The notes: generated by a model not told the origin, from the sequence alone. A DNA stretch of 13,090 bases from an uncultured Oscillospiraceae bacterium (GCA_910578255.1 CAJTQM010000036.1:1-13090), one strand, 5' to 3'. Shown: positions 1 through 6,264, counted from the stretch's first letter. Made by a program: numbers and translations.

Positions 1-8
1 GCGTCCAT
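1..8 (-). CDS. 5' end of an M-box-controlled gene, probably a Mg2+ transporter (partial)
   Basis: Only the first two and a half codons are in the window (Met-Asp, then GC of the third codon). The start is supported by a Shine-Dalgarno-like GTGAGGTG a few bases upstream on the minus strand and by its place just after an M-box riboswitch with terminator. In Firmicutes M-boxes usually control MgtE, CorA or MgtA-type Mg2+ importers, so such a transporter is expected; nothing in the two codons shows which one. Confidence 0.6.
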
Positions 9-114
9 GCGGTTTCACCTCACTTTTTAGGTTGATATAAGGATCGCGAAAACCGATCCACAAAAGGTTTTGCGGGCCCGGAAGATACAATTGATTTGTC
101 CGGACAAAATCCAC

Positions 115-148
115 AAAAAAACCGCCGAAGCCAAAAACTTCAGCGGTT
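115..148 (-). terminator. Intrinsic terminator of the M-box leader (expression platform)
   Basis: On the minus strand a 10-bp stem (ACCGCTGAAG with CTTCGGCGGT, one G-U pair, 7-nt loop) is followed directly by six U. It lies after the aptamer and about 105 nt before the start codon of the edge gene, so it is the regulated terminator of the riboswitch. High Mg2+ is expected to favour it. A separate perfect hairpin (163-184, AAAAGCATG with CATGCTTTT, 4-nt loop) sits between aptamer and terminator. Confidence 0.85.
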
Positions 149-202
149 ATTCATTGCCGTATAAAAGCATGGATTCATGCTTTTCGCCAATTTTCGTTAC
201 CG

Positions 203-340
203 TTCAAGCTTTAGCTTCGCAGGGCGATGAAATTGCATTAAGCAATGCCTTGTTTTCGACATAACCTGTTGACCTTCTCATAGTGTCTCCACTATTTCGC
301 GGCAGCAATCCGTATCCCTGTGGTAGCCTTACCTACCGGG
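203..340 (-). ncRNA. M-box (ykoK-type) magnesium riboswitch aptamer
   Basis: Read on the minus strand, the segment follows the M-box consensus block by block. GGTAGGTAAGGCTACC matches the GUUAGGUGAGGCUCCU start. GGGATACGGATTGCTGCCG matches the GGAGAUACGCUGCUGCC block. GGTCAACAG is exact. A P-loop hairpin GCATTGCTTAATGC comes next, then the conserved GCTAAAGCT tail. It starts just downstream of a strong promoter and ends before an intrinsic terminator. It senses Mg2+ and should switch off the downstream transporter gene when Mg2+ is high. Outer limits are approximate because the P1 stem was not resolved with certainty. Confidence 0.9.
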
Positions 341-357
341 TTTTTACCTTTGTGCTT

Positions 358-386
358 ATCATATGCCTTTCTTGTTTTTTTGTCAA
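358..386 (-). promoter_or_regulatory. Sigma-A type promoter of the M-box leader
   Basis: On the minus strand a perfect -35 TTGACA (381-386) and a -10 TATGAT (358-363) are separated by exactly 17 bp. Transcription would begin near 350, about 12 nt before the aptamer. This places the promoter only 45 bp downstream of the stop codon of the 85-residue gene. Confidence 0.85.
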
Positions 387-430
387 CAAATTCGATGGGA
401 TTTCATATAATCCACTGTTTTCTGTATTGG

Positions 431-688
431 CTAACAACTGGCGGATTTGGCCTCCACAAACCACCGGTCATCCTGTTCCCGCCAGATGTAGGAGCGGTGC
501 CGTCCGATTTGCACCAGATAACGCATCCCGGTGCCGCCGGCTTTAAAAGATGCGGCCCGACGGATATCTACCACCCGTTCTACAAAATACCTTGTGCCGT
601 CCTCCCAACGAATGGATAGGGGCAGAACGTTTCCTTCGGTATCGAATTGTGCTTCTACCTCTACATAAACTTTGCGCGCCAGTTCCAT
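431..688 (-). CDS. Small conserved-looking protein (85 aa) downstream of dinB, function unknown
   Basis: A soluble 85-residue protein with no signal peptide or membrane segment. It looks like a small beta-rich domain: VYVEVEAQF strand, then LPLSIRWEDGTRYFVERVVDI, a glycine-rich turn RRAASFKAGGTGMRYLV, and a C-terminal strand pair ending WFVEAK. AAGGGGA stands just before the ATG. It starts 62 nt after dinB on the same strand with no convincing terminator between, so it is probably co-transcribed with the SOS-controlled polymerase. From memory, similar small proteins occur next to clostridial dinB genes, and the W-x-x-G-x-x-Y-x-V pattern recalls small DUF6504-like proteins; I cannot confirm either here. 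A role as polymerase partner is inference from position only. Confidence 0.8.
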   Translation of the reverse strand: MELARKVYVEVEAQFDTEGNVLPLSIRWEDGTRYFVERVVDIRRAASFKAGGTGMRYLVQIGRHRSYIWREQDDRWFVEAKSASC

Positions 689-750
689 TCTTCCCCTTCT
701 TTCTTAAAAAATTCCGACCGCTCTGCCGGCAAAAGATTTTTGTTCTTGCG

Positions 751-1986
751 CTATCGCTTAAAATGCAGGGCAAACTCCTGTTCCGGCGCGGCGTGCGTTA
801 GTTCCCGGTCCAGCAGGACAATTGCCCTCTGAACGCAGCCGCTTCCAAACCGATGACGCAGACTGTCAACCGTTTTCGCCAGTTTTTCCCGCTGGGCAGC
901 GGTTTGATGAGAATGATAAAGGTCCAGCTGGACGGGCGTATTTTCATAAACAAAATCGCTTATGGAAAGGCCGATGCTTCTCACCGGCGAGGGCCAGCTG
1001 TAATGACGCTGAAACAGTGCCATAGCCGTTTCGACCATTGTATCGGCAAGGCAGGAGGGACGCGGCAGCTTTTGCTGGCACGAAAAAGAATGAAGCGTGT
1101 GATCCCGCACAAAAATGCAGAGCGTTTCACCTTTTAAGCCATGCTCACGCACTCTGGCCGCAACGCTTTCTGCCAAAACAGTAAAGACCATGCGGATATC
1201 CTCGTCGTTTTTCATATCCCGGCAGGTTGTTGTGCTGTTGCCAATACTTTTTACCGCGGCACATTCGTCGTTTCTGGCGACAGGGGAACGATCCAAACCG
1301 TTGGAAAAAACAAAAAGAAGGTCCCCCAATTTTCCAAACCATTGTATAAGCAGCTTTCGGTCGGTCTGCGCCAGCTGCCCGATAGTGTGAATTCCCCGGC
1401 TTTGCAGCTTTCGGGCGGTGGCGGGCCCTACGTATAAAAGCGAAGATGCGGGAAGGGGGTAGACGATACGTTTGTAGTTTTCCGGCGTGATCTGGGTAAT
1501 CGCGTCGGGTTTTTTATAATCGCTGCCTAATTTCGAGGTGATTTTGTTATTACTGACGCCGATGCTGACTGTTATGCCCAACTCATTCCAGACCCGTTGC
1601 CGGATTTGCTCTGCAATTTGGATGCCGCTTCCGTAAAGGCCCAAGCTACCGGTAACGTCCAGCCAGCATTCGTCAATACCAAAGGGCTCTACTTGGTCGG
1701 TATATTCCAGATAAATTTCCCGAACAAGGTTGGAAAAATACAAATATTTGGAAAAATGGGGCGGCATGATCGTCAGTTCCGGACATTTTCGCTTTGCCTG
1801 CCATAAAGGCTCTCCCGTTGCAACCTGAAACTTTTTTGCCGCTTCGTTTTTGGCCAGAATAATACCGTGGCGCCGTTCCTCGTCTCCTCCCACCGCCATG
1901 GGAATCTGCCGCAGTTTTGGCTGGTACAGCATTTCCACGCTGGCGTAAAAGGAGTTAAGATCACTGTGCAGAATCACTCTTTCCAT
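751..1986 (-). CDS. dinB: Y-family DNA polymerase IV (translesion polymerase)
   Basis: 411 residues, the usual length of DinB. It copies damaged templates at stalled forks with low fidelity. The catalytic carboxylates are visible: D9 in HSDLNSFYASVE and D105-E106 in GIDECWLD. The finger region carries GGDEERRHGIILAKN, the palm has VSIGVSNNKITSKLGSDYKKPD, and a helix-hairpin-helix thumb follows near residues 176-205 (YVGPATARKL). The position of the sugar 'steric gate' is Y14, and the N in DLN replaces the second Asp of E. coli DinB (DMD), so the active-site wording is closer to UmuC or clostridial DinB. No classical QLxLGL clamp motif is seen at the C-terminus; QEFALHF at the very end is a possible degenerate one. 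The start is supported by AAGAGG upstream and by the LexA-box promoter. Confidence 0.96.
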   Translation of the reverse strand: MERVILHSDLNSFYASVEMLYQPKLRQIPMAVGGDEERRHGIILAKNEAAKKFQVATGEPLWQAKRKCPELTIMPPHFSKYLYFSNLVREIYLEYTDQVEPFGIDECWLDVTGSLGLYGSGIQIAEQIRQRVWNELGITVSIGVSNNKITSKLGSDYKKPDAITQITPENYKRIVYPLPASSLLYVGPATARKLQSRGIHTIGQLAQTDRKLLIQWFGKLGDLLFVFSNGLDRSPVARNDECAAVKSIGNSTTTCRDMKNDEDIRMVFTVLAESVAARVREHGLKGETLCIFVRDHTLHSFSCQQKLPRPSCLADTMVETAMALFQRHYSWPSPVRSIGLSISDFVYENTPVQLDLYHSHQTAAQREKLAKTVDSLRHRFGSGCVQRAIVLLDRELTHAAPEQEFALHFKR

Positions 1987-2019
1987 TGTCCACGCCTCTT
2001 ACGAAAGGATTTTGAAATC

Positions 2020-2048
2020 ATTATAGAACATTCGTTCTTTTATTGCAA
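2020..2048 (-). promoter_or_regulatory. dinB promoter with LexA (SOS) box in the spacer
   Basis: On the minus strand -35 TTGCAA (2043-2048) and a perfect -10 TATAAT (2020-2025) are 17 bp apart. The spacer ends with GAACGAATGTTC (2026-2037), a perfect match to the Firmicutes LexA/DinR core GAAC-N4-GTTC, touching the -10 box. Bound LexA would block RNA polymerase, so dinB and the small gene after it should be induced by DNA damage. Confidence 0.9.
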
Positions 2049-2137
2049 GAGGAAAAAAGTGGCTCTTTGTAAAAAGCATGTCCCTTTTGCTTTTGGCGTT
2101 GATGAGTATAAGCATCGGCGTTTTTGCTAACCGCAGT

Positions 2138-2166
2138 TTGAATTTAAAAATTGGACATGATATAAT
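2138..2166 (+). promoter_or_regulatory. Promoter of the membrane protein gene
   Basis: TTGAAT (2138-2143), 17-bp spacer, and a perfect -10 TATAAT (2161-2166), about 36 bp before the ATG. It is divergent from the dinB promoter about 90 bp away. Confidence 0.8.
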
Positions 2167-2202
2167 CAGAGCGACGAACCGGCGTTTGAAGGTGACAAAA
2201 AT

Positions 2203-3186
2203 ATGAAAAGCAAATCGTTTAACAGATATTATCTGCTTTCTTGTATCGGTGTTTTGATTGCATCATATTATCCTTTGTCAATGGGAGTTCGGGTCATTAC
2301 CAATATGATTACCGACGGGACCGTGCTGAAAGAAAACTATCCCAAATATATTATTCCGTATACCCCGATTTGCCTTGCGATCATTGTTGGCGTTCTTTTA
2401 ATGCCTTTGTGTATCAGGCTATTTAAGAAATTTGCGTTTTTCAGCGGTGCTTTTATAGCAACAGGGATTTTCTTTGTGATCGAATGGCTGTTTGAACAAA
2501 AAGTTGTTGTCTCGACAGCCGAAACCGTTATAAAACTTGAAGATTGGCAGATGTATATGTGTTATGTTCCTCCGGAGGGATGGGGCGAATCCGTAACTAC
2601 ATACAAGACCCAAACAGCCGTTGATATTTTGATAGGGGAGTATAATCCTGCGTTTAAATTGCACTTTTACATGATTTCCGTTGTATTGGTTATTACCATT
2701 TTGAACTGCTTGTATGGCTTTGGACAAATGGTTAAGAGCAACGAGAAGAAACATTTAAAACCTTTGATGATGCAATCTGTCTGTTCCGTTACATTTCTTG
2801 GCCTTTGTATTCTTGCGTGTTTTACGGCATTTTGGAGAAACGGCAGCATTCAAGTATCTTCGTTGTCGGCTGCGTTCATGACGGTGTTCTTTGTCCTTTT
2901 TGGGATAACCGTTGGAGTGTTTGTCGGCTCATTTCTTTTTGAAAAACGAAAATTTATTTCGATATGGATTCCGTCGATCGTTTCTTCTGTGATGACGGCC
3001 CTTATGTATATCGGCGAAATGATTCTCCTTAACGGACATTTGTACAGCTTTGGTACGGGATTTATGTTCGCCGGTTTACCCGGAATTGTTTTTGCGCCGA
3101 TAGATTTGCTCATTATTCCGGCAGCGGCTCTCATAACTGCATTGATATTCACTTGGCTTAAACAGGATTTATCAAAGCAACCGTAA
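2203..3186 (+). CDS. Multi-pass membrane protein, function unknown
   Basis: A 327-residue integral membrane protein with about eight hydrophobic segments (roughly 9-28, 51-74, 79-97, 154-174, 189-209, 219-246, 251-275, 298-319). A polar loop at about 98-150 contains ETVIKLEDWQMYMCYVPPEGWG, and there is a short charged stretch at 178-186 (KSNEKKHLK). I see no ATPase, kinase, protease or known transporter motif. AAGGTG precedes the ATG. It has its own promoter and a strong hairpin terminator starting at the base after its stop codon, so it is a one-gene unit. Its coding sequence is visibly richer in A and T than dinB, deoD or mutS2, which could mean recent transfer or simply membrane-protein codon use. 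I recall similar uncharacterised proteins in Clostridia but can give no function. Confidence 0.85.
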   Translation: MKSKSFNRYYLLSCIGVLIASYYPLSMGVRVITNMITDGTVLKENYPKYIIPYTPICLAIIVGVLLMPLCIRLFKKFAFFSGAFIATGIFFVIEWLFEQKVVVSTAETVIKLEDWQMYMCYVPPEGWGESVTTYKTQTAVDILIGEYNPAFKLHFYMISVVLVITILNCLYGFGQMVKSNEKKHLKPLMMQSVCSVTFLGLCILACFTAFWRNGSIQVSSLSAAFMTVFFVLFGITVGVFVGSFLFEKRKFISIWIPSIVSSVMTALMYIGEMILLNGHLYSFGTGFMFAGLPGIVFAPIDLLIIPAAALITALIFTWLKQDLSKQP

Positions 3187-3230
3187 TCCTATTTTTGAAT
3201 TTTGACGGAAAATTCAGAAATAGGACTTTT
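3187..3230 (+). terminator. Terminator of the membrane protein gene
   Basis: A 17-bp stem (3187-3203 with 3209-3225, one G-U pair, loop GACGG) is followed by CTTTT. It begins at the base after the TAA stop codon. The stem is A/T-rich but long. Confidence 0.8.
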
Positions 3231-3281
3231 ATCAACGCGAAAAGTAAAGGCGATAAAATCATTGCCAACCGGCAAAAGAAA

Positions 3282-3305
3282 CACCACAGTTTTTAAACTG
3301 TGGTG
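3282..3305 (-). terminator. Perfect inverted repeat, probable terminator of the cysteine hydrolase gene
   Basis: CACCACAGTTT (3282-3292) and AAACTGTGGTG (3295-3305) form a perfect 11-bp hairpin. On the minus strand it is followed by a U-rich tract (GTTTCTTTT), which fits termination of the gene ending at 3375. There is no U tract on the plus side. Such perfect palindromes also occur as ends or relics of IS200/IS605-like elements, but no transposase is present. Confidence 0.55.
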
Positions 3306-3374
3306 GAAATGGAAAAATCGTAAATACCGACGGGTTTTATTGCCGCAGGATTTTTGGACAAAAAACAAGAAGTG

Positions 3375-3902
3375 CTACAAAATTTCAACCTGGCACCCGG
3401 CCATAGCATCTAAAGCGGTTTGATGGCTTTGAGGGGTTACCCCGGCACAGCAGGAAGCGACTACGCTGATAGGCGTTTCTGGCAAAAAAGAACGCAGGGT
3501 AAGTGCGTTTGATATAACGCAGATATCGGTGCAGACGCCAATCAGCTGGATTTCATCAATGGCTTCTTTTTCGTTTTCGCCGGACAGATACTGCGCCAGC
3601 TGGGTACTGCCGAAAGTGGTTTTACAAAATACCGGACAATCAAATTCTTTTACAAAAGCATCGAGGGAAGGGACAAGTTCCCATCCGGGCGTGTGTTTGA
3701 CACAATGGATCACCGGAAGCTTTTTTCCCTCGCGGCTGTCCAAATAGTCCGGATCGTGGGTGTCCATGGTAAAAAGTACTTCTCCCGAAAACGCTTTAAC
3801 GTATTCCAAAACAGAAGGTAAAATCGCCTGCGCCTGGGTGGAACCCAGAGCACCGGTAACAAAATCGTTCTGCATATCGACAACAACTAAAATTTTTCGC
3901 AT
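3375..3902 (-). CDS. Isochorismatase/nicotinamidase-family cysteine hydrolase
   Basis: 175 residues, a full single-domain member of the isochorismatase-like superfamily. The expected catalytic triad is present: D9 in VVDMQNDF, K94 in FCKTTFGS, and C128 in GVCTDICV. D47 and H49 in TMDTHDP fit the metal-binding positions of nicotinamidases, and the PVIHC-x3-TPGW segment (64-74) is typical of this branch. It probably cleaves an amide such as nicotinamide for NAD salvage, but the family also holds isochorismatases and other amidases, and substrate cannot be read from sequence. AGGAGGGG lies seven bases before the ATG. It is monocistronic, between two minus-strand terminators. Residue H70 stands where many relatives have Gly (HCIKGT), a minor deviation. 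Confidence 0.9.
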   Translation of the reverse strand: MRKILVVVDMQNDFVTGALGSTQAQAILPSVLEYVKAFSGEVLFTMDTHDPDYLDSREGKKLPVIHCVKHTPGWELVPSLDAFVKEFDCPVFCKTTFGSTQLAQYLSGENEKEAIDEIQLIGVCTDICVISNALTLRSFLPETPISVVASCCAGVTPQSHQTALDAMAGCQVEIL

Positions 3903-3926
3903 GAAAAACCCCTCCTTTTCCTTTTT

Positions 3927-3955
3927 ATCCTACCATGAGACAGACGGAAAAACAA
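3927..3955 (-). promoter_or_regulatory. Possible promoter of the cysteine hydrolase gene
   Basis: On the minus strand TTGTTT (3950-3955) and TAGGAT (3927-3932) are 17 bp apart and lie just upstream of the ribosome binding site. Both boxes are imperfect, so this is tentative. Confidence 0.4.
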
Positions 3956-3970
3956 GCGGGTCCGACTAAG

Positions 3971-4002
3971 AAAAAGAGCGGCCGGTTATTGTATCCGGCC
4001 GC
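3971..4002 (-). terminator. Terminator of the peptidoglycan-binding repeat gene
   Basis: On the minus strand GCGGCCGG and CCGGCCGC (3995-4002 with 3978-3985) form a perfect 8-bp GC stem with a 9-nt loop, followed by TCTTTTTC. It sits 8 bp after the stop codon. Confidence 0.9.
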
Positions 4003-4009
4003 CCAAATT

Positions 4010-4804
4010 TTACTCTTGACGCATTAGATAGCTTTTCATCTGCAAAAGACGATTCCAGGTTTTTTCACCCACTCTGCCGTCTACCTTCAGATCAAACAGA
4101 TGCTGGAACATCATAACGGCGTTTTGCGTTTCTACGCCGAATTTGCCGTCTTCCGCTACTGCCGGAATCGCAGGGTAAGCGTCGCCTACATCATTTAGAT
4201 ACTGCTGCAAAATAATGGTTTGCCCGCCGATGGACCCGTAAGATAAAACATTGCCGTCCCAGGGGACAAGCGGATCGTTGGGAAGATTGCCCGCCGCTTT
4301 TTCTATGGTGTTCCAGGTGTTCTCTTCAATCGCTCCGTGAGCCGGCAGCAAAAATAACTGCTGAAAGATGATGACGGATTCCCGCATTTTGGGTCCAAAA
4401 ATGCCATCCTCCTGCAAAGCAGGGATGGAAGGATAGCTTTGGCGAATTCGATTCAGCTGTCTTTGCATGTGCATAACAGCCTCCCCGCGAGAGCCTACGA
4501 TCAGCGGCGTGCCGGGGTATGGGACCGTACCGCCGGGAATGCCATCATGAACGGAAACAATTTTATTCCAGGTCAAAACGCCGATAATGCCGTCATCCGA
4601 CAAAGAGAAGAGACGCTGAAAAATCCGGACAGCCTGTTCTGTTTTATAACCGAAAAAATTGTCTTCTTTCAGCACCGGAATAGAAGGGTATTGCCGGCCG
4701 ATGACATTTAAAAACCGCTGCATTTTTAAAACATCGCTTCCGCTGGAGCCGATTCGAAGATTCGTTCCGGGAAAAGGATCGGATGCGTATGAATGATTCA
4801 TCAT
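4010..4804 (-). CDS. Protein of three peptidoglycan-binding (PG_binding_1) repeats
   Basis: 264 residues made almost wholly of three peptidoglycan-binding type 1 domains, at about 12-84, 97-168 and 182-256. Each has the pattern GS-x-G-x-x-V-x-x-(M/L)Q-x-x-LN, YPSIP or YPAIP (39-43, 124-128, 210-214), EDG/N-x-FG, AV-x-x-FQ-x-LF and DG-x-x-G-x-x-TWN. No hydrolase, amidase or LysM domain is present, and there is no signal peptide or membrane segment. It probably binds cell-wall or spore-cortex peptidoglycan, perhaps as a structural or targeting factor; how it reaches the wall is unclear. GAGGTGG lies four bases before the first ATG and seven before the second (4801), so Met2 may be the true start. 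No convincing sigma-A promoter was found, so a sporulation promoter is possible. Confidence 0.9.
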   Translation of the reverse strand: MMNHSYASDPFPGTNLRIGSSGSDVLKMQRFLNVIGRQYPSIPVLKEDNFFGYKTEQAVRIFQRLFSLSDDGIIGVLTWNKIVSVHDGIPGGTVPYPGTPLIVGSRGEAVMHMQRQLNRIRQSYPSIPALQEDGIFGPKMRESVIIFQQLFLLPAHGAIEENTWNTIEKAAGNLPNDPLVPWDGNVLSYGSIGGQTIILQQYLNDVGDAYPAIPAVAEDGKFGVETQNAVMMFQHLFDLKVDGRVGEKTWNRLLQMKSYLMRQE

Positions 4805-4868
4805 AAGGCCACCTCGAAAAATGTATTTGCTTTATCCTATGCGCTTTAACCGGATTGGTGCGGGAATA

Positions 4869-4896
4869 TTGACTTTTTTTCCAGGTGTGATATATT
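4869..4896 (+). promoter_or_regulatory. Promoter of the HD-domain gene and deoD
   Basis: TTGACT (4869-4874), 16-bp spacer, TATATT (4891-4896), with TG-rich sequence just before the -10. It lies about 50 bp upstream of the HD-domain gene and is the only good candidate for the two-gene unit. Confidence 0.65.
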
Positions 4897-4947
4897 TTGA
4901 AACAAGAGGGAAAGGTGATTTTGGTATAGAAAGGGCGGTTGGAAAAT

Positions 4948-5511
4948 ATGACCTACGAAGAAGCCTGGGCGTTGTTATGCGAATATAACCGGGAGCCGTT
5001 TCACCTGCAGCATGCAAAAACCGTAGCGTATGTGATGGAATGGTACGCGCAAAAGCTGGGCTACGGGCAGAATGCCGAATTTTGGAAGATTGTGGGCCTT
5101 TTGCACGATCTGGATTTCGAGCAATTTCCAAAGGAGCATTGTATAAAGTCCCAGCAGATTATGAAAGAAAAAGGAATAGATCCGGCGATGATTCACGCTA
5201 CCGCCAGTCACGGTTACGGCATGACGGTTGATATAAAGCCGGAGCACGAGATGGAAAAGGTTTTATACGCGGTTGATGAACTTACCGGGTTAATCAATGC
5301 CGCCACCCTGATGCGTCCGTCCAAAAGCTGCCAGGATATGGAGTTAAAATCTCTGAAGAAAAAATATAAGACCTCCAGTTTTGCCGCAGGCTGTTCCAGA
5401 GAGGTGATTACAAACGGCGTAGAAATGCTTGGCTGGGATCTGGACCGGCTGCTGTCAGATACGCTGGAGGCAATGAAAGAGACCGAAGAGAAAATCAAAG
5501 AACCGCAGTGA
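4948..5511 (+). CDS. HD-domain (HDIG-type) phosphohydrolase-like protein
   Basis: About 187 residues from the ATG at 4948. A TTG nine bases upstream (4939) would add three residues, but the purine-rich GGGCGG (4933-4938) would touch that codon, while it stands 9 nt before the ATG, so I prefer the ATG. HD superfamily metal ligands are visible, counted from this ATG: H22 in QHAKTV, H53-D54 in GLLHDLDF, H88 in SHGYG and D110 in AVDELTG. The VRPSK-like segment (LMRPSK) and the LKKKYK...FAAGCSRE tail are typical of a small clostridial HDIG family. It probably hydrolyses a phosphate ester or nucleotide with a divalent metal. It is co-transcribed with deoD 27 bp downstream, which suggests nucleotide or nucleoside metabolism, but the substrate is unknown. 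Confidence 0.88.
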   Translation: MTYEEAWALLCEYNREPFHLQHAKTVAYVMEWYAQKLGYGQNAEFWKIVGLLHDLDFEQFPKEHCIKSQQIMKEKGIDPAMIHATASHGYGMTVDIKPEHEMEKVLYAVDELTGLINAATLMRPSKSCQDMELKSLKKKYKTSSFAAGCSREVITNGVEMLGWDLDRLLSDTLEAMKETEEKIKEPQ

Positions 5512-5538
5512 AATATAGACGAAAAGGAGGAATCAATC

Positions 5539-6255
5539 ATGTCGGTACCAACACCGCATATCAGCGCTCAGAAAGGGGATTTTGCCAAAACCGTCCTGAT
5601 GCCGGGGGATCCTCTGCGCGCAAAGTTTATTGCCGAGACTTTTTTGGATGAGGCAAAGCTTGTGAATAACGTTCGGGGAATCGGGGGTTATACCGGGTTG
5701 TATCAAGGACACAAAATTTCGGTTATGGCCAGCGGAATGGGCATGCCTTCTATGGGAATCTACAGCTATGAACTGTTTCGCTTTTACGATGTGGATCACA
5801 TTATCCGCATTGGTACGGCCGGTGCGATTCGGGCGGATTTGAAGCTGCGGGATGTGGTAGCCGGTATGGGGGTCTGTACCAATTCGTCCTTTGCCAAGCA
5901 GTACCAGCTTCCGGGGGACTATGCGCCGATTGCCAGCTACCGGGTGCTGGCTGCCGCCGTAGATGCGGCAAAAAAATGCGGCGTGGACCTTGTGGTCGGC
6001 AATTTGTACTCTTCCGATACTTTCTATGATGAGCGGGCGGACAGTCTTCAGCAGTGGCAGAAGATGGGGGTTCTTGCGGTTGAGATGGAATCCGCCGCGC
6101 TGTATATGAACGCCGCGCTGACAGGGAAAGAAGCGTTGGCCATCTGCACGATTTCGGATTGCCCGCTGACCGGTGAAAGCAGTTCCGCAGAAGAGAGACA
6201 AAACTCTTTCACCCAGATGATGGAAATCGCTTTGCAGACAGCGATTCGGCTGTAA
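5539..6255 (+). CDS. deoD: Purine nucleoside phosphorylase, DeoD type
   Basis: 238 residues, the normal length. It splits purine nucleosides with phosphate into free base and (deoxy)ribose-1-phosphate for salvage, as a cytosolic hexamer. The family residues are visible: H7 near the N-terminus, MPGDPLRAK with R27, NNVRG with R46, RIGTAGAI with R90, VEMESAALY (179-187) for the nucleoside sugar, and catalytic D207 in TISD followed by R220 in AEERQ. The segment after D207 reads CPLTGESSS instead of the common H-x-x-TGE, a modest deviation near the base-binding loop. AAGGAGGA precedes the ATG. It is the second gene of the unit with the HD-domain protein and is followed by a terminator. Confidence 0.97.
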   Translation: MSVPTPHISAQKGDFAKTVLMPGDPLRAKFIAETFLDEAKLVNNVRGIGGYTGLYQGHKISVMASGMGMPSMGIYSYELFRFYDVDHIIRIGTAGAIRADLKLRDVVAGMGVCTNSSFAKQYQLPGDYAPIASYRVLAAAVDAAKKCGVDLVVGNLYSSDTFYDERADSLQQWQKMGVLAVEMESAALYMNAALTGKEALAICTISDCPLTGESSSAEERQNSFTQMMEIALQTAIRL

Positions 6256-6264
6256 GGCCGAATA

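Noticed and set aside
70..264. Plus-strand open frame of 64 codons
   Set aside because: It is antisense to the M-box aptamer and terminator, which explain the sequence fully; its codons make no plausible protein.
706..730. Possible attenuator between dinB and the 85-residue gene
   Set aside because: On the minus strand a six-U run follows a short GC-rich stretch, but only a 4-bp bulged stem can form, too weak to call a terminator; it could at most reduce read-through.
3202..3423. Plus-strand open frame of 73 codons starting inside the membrane-gene terminator
   Set aside because: It begins within the 17-bp terminator stem, runs through the second hairpin and into the antisense of the cysteine hydrolase, has no ribosome binding site and no recognisable motif.
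4805..4860. Sporulation-type promoter for the peptidoglycan-binding gene
   Set aside because: On the minus strand GCATA and CATTTTT occur 14 bp apart, vaguely like sigma-E/G elements, but the -10 match is too poor to list.
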